A program made the position numbers and the translations under genes. Below, piece by piece: positions 8,401-15,014 of a stretch of 26,057 bases of DNA. The stretch is from DASWIG01 sp965371445 (GTDB lineage Bacteria > Acidobacteriota > Thermoanaerobaculia > Multivoradales > J023), in NCBI GenBank assembly GCA_965371445.1, contig CBDUYN010000149.1, forward strand, positions 1 to 26,057, read 5' to 3'. The notes below the pieces were generated by a model. It was not told the origin of the DNA. It worked only from the letters and a program-made list of their open reading frames with translations, and did not search any database. Positions within the stretch are counted from its first letter, which is position 1. Each line of letters starts with the position of its first letter.

Positions 8401-9494
8401 TTGAGATGACGGAACCTGCGAGGTTTCAAGTCAAGCTTCGAGACGCCTCCGCCGCGGGTCGCGATCCAAAGCACCTGGGAGCGGTCCTCGAGGATCGCCC
8501 GGACGTCGTTGTCGGCGAGGGTGTGAGGGTCGCCGGGAACGTAGAGGAAACGCCGGACCCCGCCCGTGGCACGGTCGAAGAGGTTCAAGCCCCCGCCGTC
8601 CGTCCCGATCCAGAGCTGGCCGAGGCTGTCCTCGTAGACGACGTTGACGACGCCGCTCAAGAGCCTCGACGGATCCGCCGGATCCGCCAGGTAGCGGACG
8701 AAGCCGCCGCGCGCCGGATCGAAGCGGTTGAGACCGTCCTCGGTCCCCACCCACAGCGTCTCGGTCCGGTCGACGTAGAGGGTCCGCACGAGGTCATGGC
8801 TCAGGCTTCCCGGGTCTTGCGGATCGTGGCGATAAACGGCGAAGGTACCGCTTTGGCGGTCGAGGATCGAGAGGCCGTTCCCGGTGGCGACCCAGAGCCG
8901 GTTCGCGGCGTCCTCGACCATCGCCCACACCCGGTCGTCGGCAAGGCTCGCCGGGTTCGCGTCGTCGTGGCGAAAGGTCTGAAAGGTGCCCGACGCACGG
9001 TCGAAACGGCTCAGGCCGGCGTCAAACGTGCCCACCCAGAGGATGCCTCGCCGGTCTTCGTAGAGCGACTGCGTCCGGGAGCCGGCGAGGCGCTGGGGAT
9101 CGGAGGAGTCCGCATGGAAGTGGACGAAGCCGCTGCTTGATGGATCGAGGCGGTCGAGGCCGCCGCCCCAGGTGGCGAGCCAGAGCGTGGCGTCACGGTC
9201 GAGGAGGATCTGGCTGACCGCGCTCTCGGCCAGAGACGACGGGTCCAGCGGATCGTGGAGATAAGTCTTGAAGCTATAGCCGTCGTAGCGGTTGAGCCCG
9301 CCCTGGGTGGCGAGCCACAGGAAGCCCGTCTCGTCCAGCGCCAGCGAATAGACGGCGTCGTGGGTGAGGCCGTCCTCGGCGGTAAAGCGCTCGAAGCGCG
9401 GCTCCGCCTCTCCTCCCGGGAACGCCGCGACGGCGGCGACCGAGGAGAGGACGGCCACGAGGATCGAGACAGACGTCAGACTCAGTATTCGCAA
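5433..9494 (-). CDS. Hybrid histidine kinase with double periplasmic propeller, PAS, HisKA, HATPase and receiver
   Basis: A 1353-aa membrane sensor. After a signal sequence (SLTSVSILVAVLSSVAAVAA) come 13 recognisable LW(I/V)GT-type repeats (about residues 30-690), enough for two seven-bladed propellers, then a Y_Y_Y domain (about 700-785), one TM segment (about 795-820, AGFLAFVALSAAASGVLLVWL), a PAS domain (about 850-955), HisKA with GGIAHDFNNLL (His986), HATPase with NLVTNAAEAIG and GRGLGLPVV, and a receiver with LLDLTMPEMGG (Asp1282) and QKPF. It resembles HTCS-type sensors of carbohydrates but ends in a receiver, not AraC. Start TTG 9494 has GGAGGGG 8 nt upstream and puts the signal peptide at the N-terminus; an ATG at 9659 is possible. 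The TAG stop lies in repeat B. All domains are intact. Confidence 0.94.
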   Translation of the reverse strand: MRILSLTSVSILVAVLSSVAAVAAFPGGEAEPRFERFTAEDGLTHDAVYSLALDETGFLWLATQGGLNRYDGYSFKTYLHDPLDPSSLAESAVSQILLDRDATLWLATWGGGLDRLDPSSSGFVHFHADSSDPQRLAGSRTQSLYEDRRGILWVGTFDAGLSRFDRASGTFQTFRHDDANPASLADDRVWAMVEDAANRLWVATGNGLSILDRQSGTFAVYRHDPQDPGSLSHDLVRTLYVDRTETLWVGTEDGLNRFDPARGGFVRYLADPADPSRLLSGVVNVVYEDSLGQLWIGTDGGGLNLFDRATGGVRRFLYVPGDPHTLADNDVRAILEDRSQVLWIATRGGGVSKLDLKPRRFRHLNHRAEDEGSLVCKEVRDFAEDHRYRLWVATEKGLDRWDEESGSFLHFRPHPGDPSSLPGTRIVRLYVDRAGVLWTASWRDGLSRYLSDEAGFKTLRHDPSDPESLPSDLVSLIHEDREGNFWIGTQKGLSLFDRRQEKVTAHYNAAPDDPEGLADTFFWAVVEDEMGDLWIGTDRGGLHRFDVGARRFERFLADPDDPRRLRHNRVYTLHQAAGRLWVGTAQGLDELRADGTFRRYGPGDGLPNVPVTNILSDEGGNLWITTDAGLLRFDPASGAVRTFHVKDGLQGLQFRAGASLARHDGELLFGGDNGFNAFHPAGVLDNPHVPPVVLVDFKVFGESRAVPTSREIELGPGDDHFSFELAALDFTRPSENRYRYVLEGFDDDWIDAGTERVATYTDLAPGDYVFRAQGSNNDGRWNEDGVTVRVRRHPPWWRTAGFLAFVALSAAASGVLLVWLRRRRASRREAELERRIEEGLIELKRSEKRYRQLFERNLAGVVRARFNGRLLDCNDAFARIFGYASQEECLREHRLTVGHKTEVHREFLARLRETGMVESFETSERTSDGSEVTLLWNANLAEESTGLGMVIEGTVVDLSQRREIEERMRQGQKLESLGILAGGIAHDFNNLLVGVLGNTELIRRKLPNRSPLHENLDEIEAAAQRATALSQKMLAYSGKGRFVTAHVELSRAVEEMAPLVDGSIAKRLTVRYELAEDGPAIKTDPNQLSQVIVNLVTNAAEAIGEASGEIVLRTGSTHCEPSDLAAAAFFDEGLAAGTYAFLEVKDSGSGMDRETLDKMFDPFFSTRFPGRGLGLPVVLGIVRGHEGAIVVESEPQKGTTIRVLFPVAEAPAEAERAAVQEADDGWKGSGQVLIVDDEAIVRKIGRQMMEILGFEVLTADDGREGVEIFRRHAGEIVLVLLDLTMPEMGGEEAFAEIRRIRADARVVIVTGFDEQETLRRFEGEDLSGFVQKPFRIQVLREKVRTALQPEGGS

Positions 9495-9935
9495 GCTCAG
9501 GACCCCTCCGGCACACGCGGAGGCACTCCGCGGCACCCCCGCCTGAATGGTAGCACGACGTCCCTGTGCTCGTCGCGACAAGGCCGTCACGGGCGAGGGC
9601 GCCTGGCTCCGGTCGTCCGCGGCCTCGGCCATGAAGAGGAGCTTCTTTGTGACCGCCACGCCGCGGCAGCCCGAGCCTGGGCCGTGCCGGGCGCAATTTC
9701 AGCGACGGACGGCGGGGCGAGGGACGACTTTGCGGGAGCTTGAGACAGGAGGCCCGGGGTATCCCAGCCGGTCATTACGCGTCCAGGAAAGGCGGGACGG
9801 ATGAGGCCGGCCGTCTTCTGATGCCGGATTTGTGCCAGTCGAGGACTCCATCGACAAAAATTTCCGCTGAACGGATAGCGAGTCGGGACCGCCAGACCTA
9901 ATGCCGGCGACACGACGTTAGGCCTACGAGGCCCG

Positions 9936-9980
9936 AATCTCTGTATTACTGAAAAAAGTTGCGTAAAACAGAGATTTTTT
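9936..9980. promoter_or_regulatory. 9-bp inverted repeat with T-run (operator or terminator)
   Basis: AATCTCTGT (9936-9944) is perfectly inverted as ACAGAGATT (9968-9976), 23 nt apart, and followed by a run of six T (9975-9980). It lies 22 nt before the -35 box of the HTH gene. The wide loop favours an operator over a terminator, but neither is proven. Confidence 0.4.
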
Positions 9981-9997
9981 CACGTTTTCAGAGACAC

Positions 9998-10026
9998 TTG
10001 CAAAACTCGAAAGCACTCTCTATGAT
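9998..10026 (+). promoter_or_regulatory. Sigma70-type promoter of the HTH gene
   Basis: TTGCAA (9998-10003), a 17-nt spacer and TATGAT (10021-10026) form a near-consensus promoter. Seven bases separate the -10 box from ATG 10034, so the transcript would start at the start codon. Confidence 0.65.
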
Positions 10027-10033
10027 CCTTCTC

Positions 10034-10597
10034 ATGGAGTCCAGCGAGAAGAAATACCACGACAGATACGACCTCAGAGGACTGGCAATCAGGCTGGCTC
10101 TGGAGGAGCTGCGCATCCCCAACAAGGAGGCAGCGACTCGGAGCGGGCTCTCTGTCACGACGATTTACCTGTGGCAGACCGGCGAGCAAAAAATCTCGCA
10201 TGGCAAATTCAGGAAATTTCTCGACGGGATGAAATGGTCGCCCGAGTTCTTCGGCCGTTTTCTTGTTCAGGCCCTGTTCCTGGCGTACGGTTACGGAAAA
10301 GGCGTAAGGCTGGAGAGTAGCTTCAAGGGGTGGGCGCTGGAAGTGCGGTATCTTCTTGAGGGGCACGCTGAAGAGCTGGGGACTGATTTTATCTTCCGGA
10401 GAGAAAATCTGGACAGGTCTGAGTCCAGCGGGGTGGCCAGCATCCGTATGCTCGAGGGAGTGGAACGAGAAATCAAGGAAAAGTGCAATGTCGAGCCCGA
10501 ATGGTCACGATCAATCTTCGCCGACTCCGACGAACCATCAGATGGAGGAGATGAAGCGGAGGCTTCACAGGACCCAGACCCTCGTCGAGAAGCTTGA
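10034..10597 (+). CDS. HTH (XRE-like) DNA-binding protein with acidic tail, unknown function
   Basis: A 187-aa protein not assigned to a named family. Residues about 14-66 look like a five-helix XRE/lambda-repressor-type HTH: LRGLAIRLALEELRI, then NKEAATRSGLSVTTIYLWQTG, with SGLS as the turn and VTTIYLWQ as the recognition helix. The middle is helical and hydrophobic (FFGRFLVQALFLAYGYG). The tail (163-182) is rich in Asp and Glu. The in-frame ATG at 10022 lies inside the -10 box, so ATG 10034 is preferred; there is no Shine-Dalgarno, consistent with leaderless translation. Codon use and lower GC differ from the flanking genes, hinting at transfer. It overlaps the coiled-coil ORF downstream. 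A transcription-regulator role is inferred only from the fold. Confidence 0.75.
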   Translation: MESSEKKYHDRYDLRGLAIRLALEELRIPNKEAATRSGLSVTTIYLWQTGEQKISHGKFRKFLDGMKWSPEFFGRFLVQALFLAYGYGKGVRLESSFKGWALEVRYLLEGHAEELGTDFIFRRENLDRSESSGVASIRMLEGVEREIKEKCNVEPEWSRSIFADSDEPSDGGDEAEASQDPDPRREA

Positions 10598-10724
10598 CGG
10601 CGAGCTTCGCCTGCTGGCCGAGGGGATCGTCATGAACCAGGAAGAGATCGCCCGGCTGCGCGACGAGTACCGTCGCGACGTTGCGGCGTTGTGGTCCCTG
10701 GTGCGCAGCCTGGGAGGCTCTTGA
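10542..10724 (+). CDS. Short coiled-coil protein overlapping the HTH gene
   Basis: A 60-aa frame starting in the 3' end of the HTH gene (56-nt overlap, different frame). Its sequence MEEMKRRLHRTQTLVEKLDG and then EEIARLRDEYRRDVAALWSLV has regular heptads and strong charge, as expected of a dimerising coiled coil, and ends LGGS. No domain is recognised. A start further upstream at ATG 10485 (AAGGA nearby) would add a low-complexity N-terminus. The overlap suggests coupled translation with the HTH gene and a possible partner or antitoxin-like role; this is inference. Confidence 0.5.
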   Translation: MEEMKRRLHRTQTLVEKLDGELRLLAEGIVMNQEEIARLRDEYRRDVAALWSLVRSLGGS

Positions 10725-11252
10725 GCCTGAGCTTGTCGGGCTCAAGCGGACAAGCTCGGAGCCAGGCCGGTTGAGGCCATTCGGGGGCCGGCTGTGTGCC
10801 GCCCCCACCGGTACCACCCTCTTCGGCCCAGCCCGCGGGAGTTCACGCCGGCCGGCGGCCGAGTCTTCTTCAACGCCGGCGACCCGGACGCCGGCTTCGA
10901 GCTGTGGGCCGAGGGGCTTGGCGCACAGGTCTTTGCCGACGGCTTCGAGTCCGGTGACCTGTCGTCGTGGTCGTCCGCCGACCCCTGAGGTACAATCACC
11001 GCAAGACGATGACCACTCCGATTTCTCTGCCCAGGACACCTCGGCAAAGAAAATCGCCAGAGAAATTGCACCAAGCTCCCGTCGGGGATAAAGCGACGGG
11101 GTTCGATACCCGCGCTCCGCGGCCTCGATCATGCGTGCGGCCCCCAACATGTACTCGTCTTCGAAGTCCTTGTAGTCGTTGGCCATGCCCCGGCGGATCT
11201 CCGGCCGTTTCGAGAAGAAGAGCATCGGCGCCGGGGACTTCTTCCTCGCGGA
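10725..11252. other. Gene-poor stretch with a pseudogene stump
   Basis: This 528-bp stretch contains the stump of an ELWxxDGT protein (10839-10988) and otherwise no supported gene. On the minus strand 11000-11225 a protein-like frame (MANDYKDFEDEYMLGAARM) can be read but has no family match and runs on into antisense of the stump. Confidence 0.5.
10839..10988 (+). pseudogene. C-terminal stump of an ELWxxDGT-repeat protein
   Basis: The frame reads EFTPAGGRVFFNAGDPDAG then FELWAEGLGAQVFADGFESG and DLSSWSSADP, ending at TGA 10986-10988. FTPAGGRxFFxA...ELW is the last blade of an ELWxxDGT-type beta-propeller, and FADGFESGDLSSWS is a recurrent C-terminal tail of exported proteins in these bacteria (recalled, not searched). 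The upstream part of a normal gene, hundreds of residues with a signal peptide, is missing and no start codon fits. It is a deletion remnant directly behind the coiled-coil ORF. Confidence 0.7.
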
Positions 11253-11885
11253 TCAACGCGTTCCGGAGCCTCGGAACGACTTGAGGGGAGACCCGGGCGG
11301 GGCCGCCGGATCGTCGAAACGGACCTTGGCGTAGACCTCCGCGAGGAGAAGCTCCGCCTCCATCGACGGTAGGGGAAGAAGGCCTTCCGGATCCTGCATC
11401 TCTGAGAGGGTCCAGGTGCCGTCGTCCTGGCGGACGTAGTGCACGACATGGATGCGCTCCTGAGCGACGAAGAGCACTTCCTGCAGCGCCTCGATCGAAC
11501 GGTAGTGGTCGAACTTGGCCCCCCGGTCGTAGCCGGCCGTCGACTCCGACAACACCTCGACAAGAAGTGTCGGGTTCAGCAAGGTGTCGAGCACGGCGTC
11601 TTCGAATCGCGGCTCGCCGCAGGCCACCACCACGTCGGGGTAGGTGTAGAGCCCGGTGGCCGGGATCTTGACTCGCATGTCACTGGGGTAGACTTCGCAC
11701 GGTCGATGGCGCAACTGAGCGCGAAGCTCGCCGAGGACGTTGCCGGTGATCAGGTTGTGGCGGCGGCTCGCCCCGGCCATGGCGAAGATCTCTCCGTCGA
11801 GGTATTCGCTCTTCGTCGCTGCCGCTCTTTCCAGGATCAGGTACGCTTCGGGAGTGTAGCGTGGTGCCGGGTCCGGTTGGGCCAT
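11253..11885 (-). CDS. Uma2-family (DUF820) PD-(D/E)xK nuclease-fold protein
   Basis: A 210-aa Uma2/DUF820 protein, a family with a restriction-endonuclease fold that is abundant in cyanobacteria and acidobacteria and mostly of unproven function. Conserved features: YLILERAAATKSEYLDGEIF near the N-terminus, SRRHNLITGNVLGELRAQL, SDMRVKIP, YTYPDVVVACG (Asp84), LLVEVLSESTAGYDRGAKF (Glu110, Lys124) and the final Y-rich strand. The expected core residues are all present. ATG 11885 has GAGGAGG close upstream. A second, broken Uma2 copy lies at 22851-22990. It is 31 nt from the frameshifted gene next to it on the same strand, so the two may be cotranscribed. Confidence 0.9.
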   Translation of the reverse strand: MAQPDPAPRYTPEAYLILERAAATKSEYLDGEIFAMAGASRRHNLITGNVLGELRAQLRHRPCEVYPSDMRVKIPATGLYTYPDVVVACGEPRFEDAVLDTLLNPTLLVEVLSESTAGYDRGAKFDHYRSIEALQEVLFVAQERIHVVHYVRQDDGTWTLSEMQDPEGLLPLPSMEAELLLAEVYAKVRFDDPAAPPGSPLKSFRGSGTR

Positions 11886-11916
11886 GGTGCCTCCTCTCGA
11901 AGACTCTAGCACCCTG

Positions 11917-12704
11917 TCAAAGTCCTTGATGGCTCTTCTCATGGCCTCTCGGTCCCGAAACGAGGAGTGGTAACAGTCGTTCTTCGATTTCCCGAAGGTA
12001 CGCAGCAAGGCGACTGGCTCGGCCACGCTCTTCGAGAAGCTCGAGCGGGGTGATCTCCCAGCAGGCCTTCTCGCGGTCCCAGTCGCCACCGGTGAGCCGT
12101 TTCACGATCTTCTTGATGTCTCGCTTCTCCTGGCCAGCCGCCTTGCCCGCCCGCCCCCGCAAGCGATGGGACTCGACGCAGGGGTCGAACCCGAGTTGCT
12201 TGACTTCCTTCTTGAGCCTCTTCTCTTCCTCCGGGTTCCCGGGGACGAATCCGCCAAGGACCCAAGCCTCGCGCTCAGGGTCGGGGGTCGCCAGGACCAT
12301 CTCGATTCCTGGTCCTTCGCTTCTTCGCGGACCTGCTCGAGACCCTGCAAACGATCCGGCCTGGAGTCGAGATCCCGTACGAACAACAAAGCGACCTGCT
12401 CCGGCCCACTTCCCCGCAACTGCCGGGCGATCAGGACACCTCTGCGGGCCAGCGCCGCGTCATGCTTCTGGGGGGCGCCCTTGACGTGGCCGAGGTATCG
12501 CGGCAACCTGAGGTCCGCGGCCTTCAACTCTCTCTTGAGGCTCGACAACGCCGTGTAGGCGGTCCCTAGCGCGACGCCGCGCCAGCGGAGGGCGGATTCA
12601 AGGGGATCCGTCAGCGAGCCTCGCTCCTCCACGACTCTCCGGGCGAGTTGGGTCGCGGTCTCGTAGTCCGCACCCGCCTCGCAGAGGATCAGCGCTTCAA
12701 GCAT
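11917..12704 (-). pseudogene. Frameshifted TOPRIM/DUF4276-like partner of the AAA ATPase
   Basis: Two frames together make one protein of about 260 aa. Frame 1 (12704 to about 12310) begins MLEALILCEAGADYETATQL and has VALLFVRDLDSRPDRLQGLE, resembling the TOPRIM acidic motifs (early Glu and DxD). Frame 2 (about 12310 to 11917) continues VLATPDPEREAWVLGGFVPG and DPCVESHRLRG, ending ITPLELLEERG, a pattern typical of DUF4276/OLD-like TOPRIM proteins (HPExEAWLL). The junction near 12307-12320 needs a one-base correction, so it is a frameshift or sequencing error. The start overlaps the ATPase 3' end by 8 nt, as expected for a coupled two-gene module. Function by analogy: nuclease subunit of an ATPase-nuclease defence pair. 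Confidence 0.65.
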
Positions 12705-13773
12705 CGGCAGGAGTGGCTTCGAGCACCCAGTCCTCGCCTTCGGCGCTCAGGAACTCGCCCGTCGTCAGGACTTCGAGCGCCTTCTTGGCGTCCGGGTGGT
12801 CCGAGAGGCGACGGGCTGTCGTCTCGCCGGCCGGGTTGGCGGCGAGGACCCAGACGTCGGAGGCGTCGAGCTCGTCGACGACGTATGGGGAATGCGTGGT
12901 GGCGACGATCTGGAGCTCGGGGCGCTTTTCCAAGAGCCGCTTGAGGACGCCGACGAGCTCTCGCTGGGCTTTGGGGTGTAAGCCTTGTTCGATGTCGTCG
13001 AGGAGGATCAGGTACGGGCAGGAGGGGCCTGTCAAAATCGTCAGCAGGCCGATGGTCAGCAGAGTGCCGTCGCTGACGGCGTGTGACGGGACCCCCCGGG
13101 CGCCATCGACGTCCAAGAGCATCTCATGTCCTACGACATCCAGTGATGTGTCTATAGGAACGGACTTGTCGTCGACCGACAGGATCTTTTGGCTGGGACG
13201 GTGAACTTTTGCCGGTCGCACTCGGATGGCCTTGACGAATGGCAAGACCGATCTGACGAGGCTCATTAGATCCTGAAACCTTTCCGGTTCGTAAGTCAGG
13301 AGGTAAGCTAGCGCCGGAGCGAGACCGTCACCGAAATTACCTACTTTCGGGGGTATGTCTTCGGAATAATAGGGCGCTGCCAGCCTTCGCGGAGAAAGCT
13401 TTAAATGAACCGTCCGCTTCACCTCTTTGATCAAGCCTTGAGTCATGGCCGTGGGCAGTACGGCCTCACTTTCCCTGTATAAGTGCTTATAGGAATAGTC
13501 GGGAGCGTTTCGATTCAAGCTGGTTGAGATTTTGACTTCCTCTGCCCGAAAAGTGCTGTGGACTTCGGTTGAAGAAGTATCTTCCCCGGCACGAATAAAA
13601 TCTCCAAAGAGATTATCTTTTCGACAATCGTAGCGACTACAGAGAAGGTGCAGCGCCTCCAGAAGGCTGGTCTTTCCCGAGCTGTTGGGGCCTACCAACA
13701 ACGTCAGACGGCCAAGATCCACCGCCGTATGGACGTGGCTCTTGAAGTTCCTGAGCTCGATTCTCTCGATCAT
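12697..13773 (-). CDS. AAA ATPase, OLD/RecF-like (AAA_21)
   Basis: A 358-aa ABC-type ATPase beginning MIERIELRNFKSHVHTAVDL, the standard opening of RecF/OLD-like proteins. Walker A is GPNSSGKT (28-35), Walker B is YLILLDDIEQGLHPKA (Asp259, Asp260, Glu262) and the switch His is in ATTHSPYVVDEL (His294). The SDGTLLTIGLL stretch replaces the ABC signature region. Such proteins pair with TOPRIM nucleases in anti-phage and plasmid-defence modules; here the partner overlaps by 8 nt. Residues about 45-200 are encoded by noticeably AT-richer DNA than the neighbours, a sign of transfer. ATG 13773 has AAGGAGA upstream. Fold assignment is sure; a defence role is inference. Confidence 0.88.
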   Translation of the reverse strand: MIERIELRNFKSHVHTAVDLGRLTLLVGPNSSGKTSLLEALHLLCSRYDCRKDNLFGDFIRAGEDTSSTEVHSTFRAEEVKISTSLNRNAPDYSYKHLYRESEAVLPTAMTQGLIKEVKRTVHLKLSPRRLAAPYYSEDIPPKVGNFGDGLAPALAYLLTYEPERFQDLMSLVRSVLPFVKAIRVRPAKVHRPSQKILSVDDKSVPIDTSLDVVGHEMLLDVDGARGVPSHAVSDGTLLTIGLLTILTGPSCPYLILLDDIEQGLHPKAQRELVGVLKRLLEKRPELQIVATTHSPYVVDELDASDVWVLAANPAGETTARRLSDHPDAKKALEVLTTGEFLSAEGEDWVLEATPADA

Positions 13774-13800
13774 CGGTGTCTCCTTGCCGCCGAGTAAGAC

Positions 13801-13836
13801 GGCAGGCTACGCGCCCCGGGTCGGAGCCTGCCCTAC
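13801..13836. repeat. Palindromic repeat, copy C (end of BMC operon)
   Basis: Arms GGCAGGCT (13801-13808) and AGCCTGCC (13825-13832). The following CTA (13833-13835) is the TAG stop of the last BMC gene. It fills most of the gap before the ATPase gene and may end the operon transcript. Confidence 0.85.
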
Positions 13837-14144
13837 GACGATTCTAGGACATCCCCGTAGCGGACGACAACCTCGCCCTCGACCACCAGCTCGTCGACGA
13901 TCCCCGCCACCACCGCCCGCACGGCACCGTCGGGCTCCGCCAGCATCTGACGCGCCGAGCTCCCCTCGTCCAAGATCAGCACCACCTCGCCCGCCCCCGC
14001 GTCGACGTTGTCGACCGCGATCGTGTACTTGCCCGTCGGCTTCCCGTCGACGCCGAGGTAGTCGCAAAGTAGAAGCCGCCGTCCGTCAAAGAACGGGTTG
14101 TGGATTGTCGACACCACCGTCTTGACGACGCGTCCGATCTTCAT
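13833..14144 (-). CDS. BMC-P pentameric vertex protein (EutN/CcmL), third copy
   Basis: A 103-aa EutN/CcmL-family shell protein; pentamers cap the vertices of microcompartments. It begins MKIGRVVKTVVSTIHNPFFD, has the family strand LLLCDYLGVDGKP and the signature GAGEVVLILDEGSSARQ, then VRAVVAGIVDEL. Start ATG 14144 overlaps the stop of the preceding BMC-P gene by 4 nt (ATGA). It is the last gene of the operon and its stop codon comes from palindromic repeat C. Of the three BMC-P paralogues here this one has the longest C-terminal strand (VVEGEVVVRYGDVLESS). Confidence 0.93.
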   Translation of the reverse strand: MKIGRVVKTVVSTIHNPFFDGRRLLLCDYLGVDGKPTGKYTIAVDNVDAGAGEVVLILDEGSSARQMLAEPDGAVRAVVAGIVDELVVEGEVVVRYGDVLESS

Positions 14145-14425
14145 GGGCCGGCCCCCCGGGCGTCCTCCACCGCGTCGACGATGCCGACGATCGCGTGGTC
14201 CACCGGGACGAAAGTCTCCGGACACGCCAGCGCCGCCTCACGGCTCGCCACGTAGTAGACCAGCTCGCCAGGGCCCGCCATGTGGACGCCGTCCGCCGCC
14301 ACCACCGGCTCCCCCGACGGCTGAAGCTCTTTGTCGAGCGGCTGGACGAGCAGGAAGTTGACGCCCTCCAAACCCTCGTAGCACACCGTCGCCACCACCG
14401 TGCCGATGACCCGTCCGAGCTGCAT
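14141..14425 (-). CDS. BMC-P pentameric vertex protein (EutN/CcmL), second copy
   Basis: A 94-aa EutN/CcmL vertex protein: MQLGRVIGTVVATVCYEGLE, then FLLVQPLD, VVAADGVHMAGPGELVYYVA, SREAA, and VDHAIVGIVDAVE. The SREAA stretch corresponds to the GSSARQ turn of its paralogues and has diverged, so this copy is likely to occupy a distinct vertex or interface. ATG 14425 has GGAGGC upstream, inside the end of the preceding gene. It overlaps the next BMC-P by 4 nt. Confidence 0.93.
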   Translation of the reverse strand: MQLGRVIGTVVATVCYEGLEGVNFLLVQPLDKELQPSGEPVVAADGVHMAGPGELVYYVASREAALACPETFVPVDHAIVGIVDAVEDARGAGP

Positions 14426-14428
14426 CGT

Positions 14429-15010
14429 CTAGCCTCCGTCGATCCTGGCCCGGAAACTCGGCGCCGCGACGAGGTTGGCGTCCATCTCGTCATGGATTCG
14501 CGGGATGACGACGCGCTCGAGCAGAAGGTCCGGGCTTGCGAGCCCGTCGACCGCGAGCTCGACCGCCGCCTCGACTTCCGAAACGCCGCCCTGAAAAAGA
14601 CAGTAGGACTTGCCGCCCAGAGCGTCGGCGAGATGCATTTCCCGAAGCGTCACCTCCGCCCCCTTGACGCCGCGGTCGGCCGCTCCCAGCAGCGCCGCCA
14701 CCGTCTTGAGCTCGACGATGCCCAGGGCCTCGCCTTCGCCAGCGCGCCGCTCGCCGCGCATCGCGGCCTCGACGTCCGGATGGGGATGGGGTAAGAAGAC
14801 CTCGTCGACGAGCGCCGGGCCTGACGCTTCCCGGCCGGCGTCGACCGCCTCCTCGACGCTCGCCACGTCGCCCCCGACGAGCACCAGGTACTTCCCAGGG
14901 TGGACGGTCCCGGCGAGGATCACCCGCACCGGCGAGCGCTTCGCCATGGCGTCGCCCGTCCGGATGCCGACGGCGATCGAGGACAGCTCGAGGAGGGCGA
15001 GGGCCGGCAT
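14429..15010 (-). CDS. BMC-T tandem-domain shell protein, PduT-like
   Basis: A 193-aa shell protein of two fused BMC domains forming pseudohexameric trimers. Domain 1 (2-85) starts PALALLELSSIAVGIRTGDA; domain 2 (95-175) has ALGIVELKTVAALLGAADRG and GVSEVEAAVELAV. The whole follows Salmonella PduT closely, including DEVFLPHPHPDV and ERVVIPRIHDEM. PduT holds a 4Fe-4S cluster at the pore through Cys38; the aligned loop here is GTVHPGKY, with His37 in place of Cys, so a PduT-type three-cysteine cluster is not expected. Another Cys (137) lies in the domain 2 pore loop GGKSYCLF. It starts 4 nt after the aldehyde dehydrogenase stop. Confidence 0.92.
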   Translation of the reverse strand: MPALALLELSSIAVGIRTGDAMAKRSPVRVILAGTVHPGKYLVLVGGDVASVEEAVDAGREASGPALVDEVFLPHPHPDVEAAMRGERRAGEGEALGIVELKTVAALLGAADRGVKGAEVTLREMHLADALGGKSYCLFQGGVSEVEAAVELAVDGLASPDLLLERVVIPRIHDEMDANLVAAPSFRARIDGG

Positions 15011-15014
15011 CGCT

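Larger units (their letters stand above)
9495..10033. other. Intergenic region, 539 bp, no confident gene
   Basis: The left third may encode an alternative N-terminus of the kinase (in frame to ATG 9659), but its composition is unlike a protein domain. The right part turns AT-rich from about 9930 and holds an inverted repeat (9936-9976) and a promoter (9998-10026) for the HTH gene. No RNA gene was recognised. Confidence 0.6.

Noticed and set aside
10985..11225. Minus-strand frame with MANDYKDFEDEYMLGAARM
   Set aside because: The first 70 residues look protein-like, but no family is recognised, no ribosome-binding site is clear and the frame runs on into antisense of a different remnant.
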